Assembly (NCBI GenBank): GCA_021793945.1
Contig: JAJYRT010000007.1
Location: forward strand, 5,093 to 28,314
DNA length: 23,222 nt
Source of the DNA: Thermoplasmata archaeon
GTDB lineage: Archaea > Thermoplasmatota > Thermoplasmata > Thermoplasmatales > Thermoplasmataceae
Direction: 5' to 3'
The notes beneath the pieces are model-generated. The model worked only from the letters and a program-made list of their open reading frames with translations, was not told the DNA's origin and did no database searches. Positions 1-6,041 of the stretch are shown piece after piece. The translations under genes and the position numbers were made by a program. The stretch's first letter is position 1. Every line of letters starts with the position of its first letter.

Positions 1-437
1 ACTACCCAGTTGCTGGAAGTGACACCATATGGGTTGTCTCCCAGGTCAAGGTTTTCAAGACTTTTTCCGGTCATCGAGGCATTGACAGCGAGTTTGAACG
101 AGATAGTCACGTTGCTCTTTCCAACAGAGAGCTGATTATTATTATGGTCAGTTGCCAGCAGAAACGACTTCGACTCCATCCCGTTGAAAATTGTCATTGT
201 CTTGGTAGATACTGTACCCGTGCTTGATGATGAGACAGGGTATCCGGTTGCGTTAACGTTCGAAGCGAGGACAGTGGTGCCGTATGCCACATTTGTCAGA
301 TTTCCATTCTGCTGCTGGGAATATGTAAAAATGTTCCCGGTCACATTGTCACTTCCATTCGAATCAGCAAGTGCAATGGACGCGGTTCCCAGCATAAGCA
401 TGGAAATCACTATGCCTATTGTTAGCTGTTTTAGCAT
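1..437 (-). CDS. Secreted/surface protein, N-terminal part only (runs off the window)
   Basis: An open frame of 145 codons starts at the ATG at 437 and continues past position 1 without a stop. It begins with a clear signal peptide: a short basic start (MLKQ), a hydrophobic core around residues 6-22, and an Ala-Leu-Ala site before Asp25. The visible mature part is rich in Ser, Thr and Asn and has six N-x-S/T sequons (N27, N31, N46, N62, N109, N119), which suits a glycosylated exported protein of an acidophilic, wall-less archaeon. I recognise no enzyme or binding domain, so the function is unknown; the rest of the protein lies outside the window. The gene follows the aCPSF1 gene in the same direction with a 61-bp gap that holds a perfect palindrome. 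No strong Shine-Dalgarno sequence precedes the ATG. Confidence 0.75.
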   Translation of the reverse strand, partial: MLKQLTIGIVISMLMLGTASIALADSNGSDNVTGNIFTYSQQQNGNLTNVAYGTTVLASNVNATGYPVSSSSTGTVSTKTMTIFNGMESKSFLLATDHNNNQLSVGKSNVTISFKLAVNASMTGKSLENLDLGDNPYGVTSSNWV

Positions 438-471
438 GAGGGTTTATCAAAGACGCGAGATATCTGGTTAT

Positions 472-489
472 TGGTACAATATTGTACCA
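472..489. promoter_or_regulatory. 18-bp perfect palindrome, candidate operator
   Basis: TGGTACAATATTGTACCA reads the same on both strands. Outside one mismatched pair, two further base pairs match, giving an imperfect 22-bp symmetry. It lies 35-52 bp upstream of the secreted-protein ATG (437), about where the TATA box of that gene would be expected, and 10-27 bp beyond the aCPSF1 stop. A repressor-binding site is the simplest reading. A hairpin at the 3' end of the aCPSF1 transcript is the alternative, although there is no T-run after it. Confidence 0.5.
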
Positions 490-498
490 GTAGATTGA

Positions 499-2421
499 TC
501 AGTAAACTCTTACCGTTTCGAGATTTTTGAGTGCCATGCCCTCGATTCCATACTTGTTGCGAATAAGTTTAGCGAACTCGTAGCATTTCTCTCCATCCCC
601 ATGATTTACCAGGATTCTATGGGGCTTTGGTTGCATGGTTGCTATGTAAGCCAGCAGCTGCTTCTTGTCTGAATGCCCTGAAAATCCTTCTGCAACTTCT
701 ATTGACATCTTTATCTGGAACTTCGTGAGCTTTCCACCATCGGACAGGGTGAGCTCCTTTGCTCCTCTTTGAATTCTTCTACCAAGAGTCCCATCAGCCT
801 GGTACCCGACAAATACAAGTGTATGCTTCGGGCTTTCAGACCATGACTTGAAGTACTCCATCACAGGTCCACCACTCATCATTCCAGAGGTGGCAAGAAC
901 TATCTGGTTATCCACGGAATCGCATATGTTCTGCCTCTGCTCCCTGGTCTCAACTTTCTTGAATATGGGGCTAAGAAAAGGGTTCTCTCCCTTTATCATT
1001 ATATTCTCCCTCAAGCCCTTGTTCAGGAATTCCGGATAGGCTGCGTGGATTGCTGTAGCCTCCATAATCATTCCATCCACATACACGGGTACGTTTTTTA
1101 TTGCCCCATCCCGCATTGCCTGTTCCAGGACCAGCATGACCTCCTGGCTCCTTCCGACAGCAAAAACCGGTATTACTACCGACCCCCCTCTTTCAAAGGT
1201 TCGATTCACTATATCTATCAGTGTGTTTGAAGCGTCCGTTCTGGTATAAAAGTAATCATCCCTCCCTGCATAGGTTGATTCAGTCATGAAGGTCTCTACC
1301 CTGGGGAACTTGTTGTTTGCGGGGTTGAAGAGCCAAGATTTTTCGAATTTTACATCGCCGCTCAGAACTATGTTGTAGAGTCCGTCTCCAATATGCAGGT
1401 GAACAGAGGATGACCCGAGGATATGACCTGCATTATAAAGGGTGAGCCTCATGTCCCGTGTTATGTCAGTGGTTTCGTTGTATCTCAAAACAACGGTCCT
1501 TTTGAGCATTTCCCTTATATGTTTGGATTCGTATGGGGCTTTGTGGCCTTCAGCATGAGCAACCTTAATGTAATCGTTCTGAAGTAGTGCGGACAGGTCC
1601 CTGGTTGGTTGCGTCATGTACACTGGTCCATCATATCCATACTTGAAGAGTATAGGGAGCAGTCCTGAATGATCAAGGTGTGCGTGCGTCAGCACAACAG
1701 CGTCTATGGATGAAAATGGCTGCACTTCAGGAAGATAAAGATACGGGGCACCTTCCCATGGCTGTTCGTCTATGTCATTGGAATTGAGCATTCCGACATC
1801 AACCAGTACCTTGGAGTTGTTGGTGCTTACCAGGGTTGAGCTGCGTCCAACCTCCCTGTGCCCGCCAAGGGCAGTGATCCTGATCCAGGTTTCACCTGGC
1901 ATTGGCGGAATATTCAGCTTCTCCCCAAGCTTGTGAAGGAATTCTTTTCTTTCCTGCTTCACATCACGCAGGAATTCACGCATCTCCTTTACAGTCCGGG
2001 AATTTATTGGCGGTGCCCTGACGACCCGGGGCGACCATTTAGTCGCAGATTTGATCTGAACAATAAGGTCAGAATTTCTGGACGTGATTATCGATGGTTC
2101 GTCAGCTTCGAGAACCACCTCTCCAGTATCGGGTTCAAAGTACACGTCCTGAAGCCCAGCCTTCTCCGGAACGATGCTTTTTATCTGATCCTCAGCCTCC
2201 TTCTCGGGCATCATTATTGAGGGGTCTGGTCTGATGGCGATTCTCCTCCTCATCTCCTGGGCAATCTGCTTTGCAAGGTCCTCCCTTTTTGAGAAGAGGT
2301 TTTCGTCCTTTGTATATACAACTATGGTCGGCCCCTCGTAATCAACTTCTGTAATCTGATTATTCGGGTACAGCTTGTCAAATATCTGTCTCGCTTCTGA
2401 CAGGTAATCTCTAAAAGACAT
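499..2421 (-). CDS. fttA: aCPSF1/FttA, KH-metallo-beta-lactamase-beta-CASP ribonuclease
   Basis: This is the archaeal CPSF73-like ribonuclease that cleaves RNA 3' ends and, in characterised archaea, acts as the general transcription termination factor. At 640 residues it has the usual length. The N-terminal ~170 residues correspond to the KH-like RNA-binding region. The metallo-beta-lactamase fold follows, with HAHLDH at 246-251, H333 in GHILGS and D356 in SGDVKF as zinc ligands. The beta-CASP part carries ESTY (381-384), GFSGHSD (579-585) and NHGD (606-609). All expected metal ligands are present, so it should be active. The ATG at 2421 is chosen because a TATA box sits 25-33 bp upstream, implying an almost leaderless transcript. 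Proteasome beta lies 62 bp upstream in the same direction, a pairing also found in methanogens. Confidence 0.95.
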   Translation of the reverse strand: MSFRDYLSEARQIFDKLYPNNQITEVDYEGPTIVVYTKDENLFSKREDLAKQIAQEMRRRIAIRPDPSIMMPEKEAEDQIKSIVPEKAGLQDVYFEPDTGEVVLEADEPSIITSRNSDLIVQIKSATKWSPRVVRAPPINSRTVKEMREFLRDVKQERKEFLHKLGEKLNIPPMPGETWIRITALGGHREVGRSSTLVSTNNSKVLVDVGMLNSNDIDEQPWEGAPYLYLPEVQPFSSIDAVVLTHAHLDHSGLLPILFKYGYDGPVYMTQPTRDLSALLQNDYIKVAHAEGHKAPYESKHIREMLKRTVVLRYNETTDITRDMRLTLYNAGHILGSSSVHLHIGDGLYNIVLSGDVKFEKSWLFNPANNKFPRVETFMTESTYAGRDDYFYTRTDASNTLIDIVNRTFERGGSVVIPVFAVGRSQEVMLVLEQAMRDGAIKNVPVYVDGMIMEATAIHAAYPEFLNKGLRENIMIKGENPFLSPIFKKVETREQRQNICDSVDNQIVLATSGMMSGGPVMEYFKSWSESPKHTLVFVGYQADGTLGRRIQRGAKELTLSDGGKLTKFQIKMSIEVAEGFSGHSDKKQLLAYIATMQPKPHRILVNHGDGEKCYEFAKLIRNKYGIEGMALKNLETVRVY

Positions 2422-2445
2422 TACTACTAACTCTCCATTAAACTA

Positions 2446-2454
2446 GTATAAATC
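2446..2454 (-). promoter_or_regulatory. TATA box of the aCPSF1 gene
   Basis: The minus strand reads ATTTATACT here, 25-33 bp before the ATG at 2421. That is the spacing expected if transcription starts at or just before the start codon. The T-rich stretch just after the psmB stop (2462-2483) may also serve as the psmB terminator. Confidence 0.6.
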
Positions 2455-2483
2455 GAATTTGAATTGTAGGATAAAATAAATAA

Positions 2484-3119
2484 TTATTGGGGGATTTTAA
2501 GTTTTTTAATTCTTTCGGCTACTTCTTCCTCTGTTAAGTCGACGTAACCATTCTTGCTATCGATTACCGCTATATCAATTTTGCCACCAGAAGCAGAGTC
2601 CCTCTGTTTTGCAGCAGATATAGCCCTTATTACAAGATCGATGCCATCGTCAACTTTTAGGTCCTTGCTGTAACCAGTCTCAAGGACACCATATACAAAG
2701 GGCGATCCCGAACCAGTGCTGGCATATACATCTTCGACAGATCCCCCAGCAGCATCGACAGAAAATATGTGTGGAGACTTATCTATGCCGCCAATGAGTA
2801 TCTGTACCATATATGGATAGTATTTCGACTGATTAAGAATGTTGGACAGCAGTGTTGCAACAGCCTCAATGGGCATGTTGAATTTCCGCTGAAGTCTGTA
2901 GATTTCGAGCTCAGCCTTCATGTATCTTACAAGCACCTGGGCGTCTCCAACCAGACCGGCGATTGTCATCCCTGCATAGGTGTCAATCTGATGGAGTTTC
3001 TTTCCATCCTTGTGCATGATGAAATGATCCATTGTCACTCTTCTCTCAGTACCCATAATAACTGTGTCTTTCAGGGTTATACCGACCGTAGTCGTTCCAG
3101 TTTGTAAAGTTTGATCCAT
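2484..3119 (-). CDS. psmB: 20S proteasome beta subunit (precursor)
   Basis: This is the catalytic beta subunit of the archaeal 20S proteasome, an N-terminal threonine hydrolase in the cytosol. The protein is 211 residues, the same length as the Thermoplasma subunit. It starts with an 8-residue propeptide (MDQTLQTG) followed by TTTVGI, so self-cleavage would expose Thr9 as the nucleophile. In mature numbering Glu17 and Lys33 complete the catalytic set. The open frame extends 25 codons further upstream, but those residues are basic and foreign to the family, and the TATA box lies inside that extension. I therefore place the start at 3119. The alpha subunit is not in the window. The aCPSF1 gene follows immediately downstream. 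Confidence 0.95.
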   Translation of the reverse strand: MDQTLQTGTTTVGITLKDTVIMGTERRVTMDHFIMHKDGKKLHQIDTYAGMTIAGLVGDAQVLVRYMKAELEIYRLQRKFNMPIEAVATLLSNILNQSKYYPYMVQILIGGIDKSPHIFSVDAAGGSVEDVYASTGSGSPFVYGVLETGYSKDLKVDDGIDLVIRAISAAKQRDSASGGKIDIAVIDSKNGYVDLTEEEVAERIKKLKIPQ

Positions 3120-3161
3120 TTTTTCACGTCCAGAAAAGAACGAGAGTTGATTTAACAATCC

Positions 3162-3171
3162 TATTAAATAT
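3162..3171 (-). promoter_or_regulatory. TATA box of psmB
   Basis: The minus strand reads ATATTTAATA about 48 bp before the psmB ATG. This predicts a leader of roughly 20 nt, longer than for most genes here. No good Shine-Dalgarno match is visible in that leader. The position also rules out the longer reading of psmB, which would start upstream of its own promoter. Confidence 0.5.
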
Positions 3172-3272
3172 TTTCTAATATGCTTACGCTTCAAAAGTAC
3201 ATACCTTCCCTGTCAAATTCTGGCGAGAAGCCTTTGAAGATTTTCCTCATAACGTGACGGGGAATGCATCAA

Positions 3273-3287
3273 TGATATTTTATATCA
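3273..3287 (+). promoter_or_regulatory. TATA box of the riboswitch-transporter transcript, within an inverted repeat
   Basis: The sequence TGATATTTTATATCA is an A+T-rich TATA element inside a perfect inverted repeat (6-bp arms, TTT centre). A start about 27 bp downstream would fall near 3306, just at the 5' edge of the TPP aptamer at 3309. The region 3195-3272, between this site and the psmB promoter, holds no gene or RNA that I recognise. Confidence 0.5.
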
Positions 3288-3308
3288 AATTGAAATAAAG
3301 CAATGCAC

Positions 3309-3394
3309 ATTGGGGAGCTCGAAGAGGGCTGAGAGGGCATAGAAAGCCGACCCATTGAACCTGATCCGGGTAATGCCGGCGGAGGAACCTGAAT
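3309..3394 (+). promoter_or_regulatory. TPP (thiamine pyrophosphate) riboswitch, THI element
   Basis: The conserved blocks of the TPP aptamer occur in order: GGGG at 3312-3315; P2 AGCTC/GGGCT (3316-3320 with 3326-3330) closed by GAAGA; CTGAGA at 3329-3334; a small optional stem GGC/GCC (3336-3338 with 3346-3348); ACCC at 3350-3353; GAACCTGATC at 3357-3366; stem CCGG/CCGG (3366-3369 with 3376-3379) around GTAATG; and the closing GCGGAGGAA. P1 can form between 3309-3314 and 3388-3394 with one bulge. The closing block contains GGAGG (3381-3385), a perfect Shine-Dalgarno sequence 9 nt before the ATG at 3395. TPP binding should therefore hide the ribosome site directly. No separate expression platform is visible or needed. 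Confidence 0.93.
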
Positions 3395-4708
3395 ATGAAT
3401 GATGAACCATTTCTTGAAAAAGAAGGACTAAATCCCGGTAAATCTGGAGCTTACCATAGAGTGACTGGACAATCTCTTTTCATTTCAACGTCGTTCGGTT
3501 TCTTCATATGGGGAATCGTGGCAGATCTTGGGCCATCATCGCTTTCATGGCCGTTTCTGGCAAATATATCTTTTCAGATGGAACTCATACTTCTCATCTG
3601 CGCTCCATTGGGAACGCTGCTTGGAAATGTTTTGATAGGGGTGCTGGCAGACCACATAGGGCGAAAAAAGACATTCATCATTACAATGATGTCCTATGCT
3701 GCGGGAATACTTGCAGTCTCTATCTCGATCAATTATTTTCTGTTCATAGCAGGCCTCTTTATTGCCGGCTTGGGTGTTGGAGGGGAGGAGGCGCCTTCGC
3801 TCTCGCTCATAGCCGAGGATACACCAGTCAAGGAGAGGTCAAGAAACCTGACTCTTGCTCCTAATTTTAACAATGCTGGCAGCGCATTCACTGCCGCTCT
3901 TCTCATGGTTTCTCCGCTGATAGGCATCTTCGAGGATAGAATTTTCCTGCTTATTTCTGCCTTTGCAGTGATATTGTACCTTGTCTATGCAAGATTCAGA
4001 ATGCCGGAGTCCTTCAGGTGGCTAAACATCAAGGGGAGAATGGAAGAAGCAAAGATCATATCCACTGATCTCGGGATACAGGGATCGGAGATGCGCATCA
4101 GGGAGCCAAACAGAAAATTCAGTTTTGCCATTCTGGTTGCCATGGGTGTATCGCAATACCTCACTTTCGGCCTTATGGCCTTCATAATCGAACCCCTTGA
4201 ATTCGGCAATGCCAACTATCTTCCCATCAGCCTGGTTGCTCTCGTCGGTGCGACAATAGCAGGATTCATTGCAGTTCCGCTGATCGCTAAGGGCAGGAAA
4301 AATTACACGCTATTCGCTTACGGAGGAGGTTTCTTGACAATGCTGTCCATCCTGTTACTTTCGGGAGCGCTCGGAAACTTCCTCATATTTATGCCTCTGC
4401 TGTTTGTCAATATGTTCTTCAGCGAATTTGCATGGGCGTCCAGGACAAATCTGGAACCTGAACTATTCGCGACGCAACACCGATCCACCATGATTGGACT
4501 AATTCGGGTATTTCCGATGGTTGCGTATATATTCTCAATTTTTCTGACGGGTGGATTTGGCCTGGAGTACACATTGGCTTACAATCTTGGACTTTGGGGG
4601 TTGGGCCTTGTTGCAGCCATTATCTGGTTTGCCCGTGGTACTGAGACCAGAGACATCAGTACGGAGTTCCTCCTTGAAAGAACATCTAGGGGAGATCATT
4701 TGGAATAA
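3395..4708 (+). CDS. MFS transporter under TPP riboswitch control, probable thiamine or thiamine-precursor uptake
   Basis: A 437-residue membrane protein with about twelve hydrophobic helices and a cytoplasmic loop in the middle, the standard length and layout of the major facilitator superfamily. MFS motif A is present between helices 2 and 3 as GVLADHIGRKK (82-92), and PESFRWL (204-210) follows helix 6 as in sugar and organic-ion porters. The fold alone does not give the substrate. The TPP riboswitch directly before it does: transporters so controlled in Thermoplasmatales have been proposed to import thiamine or its precursors. The start at 3395 is fixed by the GGAGG 9 nt upstream. The gene stands alone and ends 29 bp from the convergent exonuclease gene. 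Thiamine as substrate is inference from regulation; membership of MFS is firm. Confidence 0.87.
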   Translation: MNDEPFLEKEGLNPGKSGAYHRVTGQSLFISTSFGFFIWGIVADLGPSSLSWPFLANISFQMELILLICAPLGTLLGNVLIGVLADHIGRKKTFIITMMSYAAGILAVSISINYFLFIAGLFIAGLGVGGEEAPSLSLIAEDTPVKERSRNLTLAPNFNNAGSAFTAALLMVSPLIGIFEDRIFLLISAFAVILYLVYARFRMPESFRWLNIKGRMEEAKIISTDLGIQGSEMRIREPNRKFSFAILVAMGVSQYLTFGLMAFIIEPLEFGNANYLPISLVALVGATIAGFIAVPLIAKGRKNYTLFAYGGGFLTMLSILLLSGALGNFLIFMPLLFVNMFFSEFAWASRTNLEPELFATQHRSTMIGLIRVFPMVAYIFSIFLTGGFGLEYTLAYNLGLWGLGLVAAIIWFARGTETRDISTEFLLERTSRGDHLE

Positions 4709-4737
4709 TGTGCTAAACCGCGATAAGACATGCCCGT

Positions 4738-5382
4738 TCAGAGATTAAAAAATATGTGATAAAAAATTCTGAGGACGTCTTCAGTGTCCCCTTCGCAATA
4801 TTCCATGAACCTTTCCCTGTCCCGCAGCCAAAGATGCTTTATTGCCTGTCCTACAGTCATTCCTTCCAGGATCACATTCTCTTTCTTCCTCCTAAGCTCC
4901 AGCCCCGAGTATCTTGGGTGAGCAACTACATCCCGAAGCTTCCTTATCCTGTAATCTTCGACCGCCTCCAGGTCTTCTGCAATAACATACATCATATCAG
5001 TAACTATCGCGGTTCCGGTGTAATACTTAAAATTCCAAAGCTGATCGGAATAGGATAGCTTCCGCAACTTTGACTGAATGAGCGGGATGTCATATCCGCT
5101 GTGGTTGTAACCTATTATGACATTTGGCTGGTATTCTCCAAGGAATTTGTCCATATTCCTGAGAATCTTCAACTCTGACAATTTAGAGTCGTCTTCGGCA
5201 ACGAAAACCTTTGTCTTTATTGAGTCATGCCGGTAACTCATGGAAACAGCGATGATCCTCTCACCATTCAGGAAATCATCCTTCTTCTCTATCAGTGTTT
5301 CCAGATCAATGGAAATCACCCGAGGGGTTTCAAGCGAATGAAAAACACGCATCAGGAACGAGATTGAATCAGGCGGCTCCAT
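4738..5382 (-). CDS. Stand-alone 3'-5' exonuclease of the DNA polymerase B proofreading type
   Basis: A 214-residue DEDDy exonuclease resembling the proofreading domain of family B polymerases but with no polymerase part. Exo I is SIDLET (D26, E28), Exo II is GYNHSGYD (N93, D98) and Exo III is YCEGD (Y195, D199), so all four acidic metal ligands and the tyrosine are present. It should remove nucleotides from 3' ends of DNA, presumably in repair, but the true substrate is unknown. The frame is open upstream to a GTG at 5448. I prefer the ATG at 5382 because the upstream 22 residues look random and a TATA box at 5401-5410 would make the transcript leaderless from this ATG. It is divergent from the grpE operon and convergent with the MFS gene. 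Confidence 0.85.
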   Translation of the reverse strand: MEPPDSISFLMRVFHSLETPRVISIDLETLIEKKDDFLNGERIIAVSMSYRHDSIKTKVFVAEDDSKLSELKILRNMDKFLGEYQPNVIIGYNHSGYDIPLIQSKLRKLSYSDQLWNFKYYTGTAIVTDMMYVIAEDLEAVEDYRIRKLRDVVAHPRYSGLELRRKKENVILEGMTVGQAIKHLWLRDRERFMEYCEGDTEDVLRIFYHIFFNL

Positions 5383-5400
5383 ATGATCAGAAAAACTCAC

Positions 5401-5410
5401 TAATATTAAA
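5401..5410 (-). promoter_or_regulatory. TATA box of the exonuclease gene
   Basis: The minus strand reads TTTAATATTA, centred 23 bp before the ATG at 5382. This implies a leaderless message and supports the shorter start. The 118 bp between this gene and grpE hold the two divergent promoters. Confidence 0.5.
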
Positions 5411-5467
5411 CAATTTTCGGTTGAAGGAAGTCCCCTTTGCCCTTTCACAGATAGTACGGAAAATAGT

Positions 5468-5477
5468 TATATTTATG
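5468..5477 (+). promoter_or_regulatory. TATA box of the grpE-dnaK-dnaJ operon
   Basis: The sequence TATATTTATG lies about 29 bp before the grpE ATG at 5501, so transcription should begin within a few bases of that ATG. No strong Shine-Dalgarno sequence precedes grpE. A C/T-rich near-tandem at 5432-5446 lies just upstream and could bind a regulator, but I recognise no known heat-shock operator. Confidence 0.55.
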
Positions 5478-5500
5478 TAGAAGAACAAATATACCTGCCT

Positions 5501-6037
5501 ATGCAAGTCTCGGATACAAGTGAATTATCCCTGTTGCAGCCCTTGGACAGTGATATTGAATCTAGCAGGCAGATCAGGCAAAAATCTGTCGACTCCAGGT
5601 TGAGGAAGATGAGGGAAGAAATAGAAAAAGCGAAAAATGAATCAAAGAAATACAAGGACATGTTCATCAGGGAGCGTGCAGATGCAGAAAATCTCATGAA
5701 GGCGAAGGATCGCGAGATAGCTTCCATAAGAAAGAGCGCAAACAGCTCGCTGATGAAGAACTTTCTCCAAGTGCTTGATTCTCTGGATTCAGCGATCCAA
5801 TCCTCGGACGAGAATCGCGGGATAATTCCAATAAGGGACCAGGCACTAAGCATTCTTGCCACATCGGGACTTGAACCCATAAAAGCCGTGGGTGAAACTT
5901 TTAACCCTTACTTGCATGAGGTGATCGCAACGACTGCCGATGGAGAAGAGGGAAAGGTTGTAGCGGAAGTACAAAAAGGCTATAAATTAAATGGCGATGT
6001 CCTTCGCTACGCAAAAGTGATAGTATCAAAGAGGTAA
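5501..6037 (+). CDS. grpE: GrpE, nucleotide exchange factor of DnaK
   Basis: GrpE opens the DnaK nucleotide-binding domain to release ADP during the chaperone cycle. The 178 residues show the family layout: an acidic variable N-terminus, a long charged helix able to dimerise as a coiled coil (about 30-80), a helical segment (84-125), and the C-terminal beta domain. That beta domain holds [11 protein letters not shown] (131-141) and [19 protein letters not shown] (159-177), which is diagnostic. It is the first gene of the operon and ends 4 bp before dnaK. Archaeal grpE-dnaK-dnaJ sets are generally held to derive from bacteria by old transfer; nothing in codon use by eye separates these genes from their neighbours now. 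Confidence 0.95.
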   Translation: MQVSDTSELSLLQPLDSDIESSRQIRQKSVDSRLRKMREEIEKAKNESKKYKDMFIRERADAENLMKAKDREIASIRKSANSSLMKNFLQVLDSLDSAIQSSDENRGIIPIRDQALSILATSGLEPIKAVGETFNPYLHEVIATTADGEEGKVVAEVQKGYKLNGDVLRYAKVIVSKR

Positions 6038-6041
6038 TAAA

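Noticed and set aside
184..498. A plus-strand frame of 104 codons at the left edge
   Set aside because: The opposite strand encodes a signal-peptide protein in a continuous frame. The plus-strand translation has no domain or start signal.
3120..3194. A 25-residue N-terminal extension of psmB
   Set aside because: It would place the start upstream of the TATA box and remove the normal 8-residue propeptide arrangement.
3195..3272. A small gene or RNA between the psmB promoter and the riboswitch promoter
   Set aside because: I found no convincing start, ribosome site or conserved structure. It appears to be plain intergenic sequence.
5383..5448. GTG start for the exonuclease
   Set aside because: It adds 22 residues with no family resemblance and lies upstream of the apparent TATA box.
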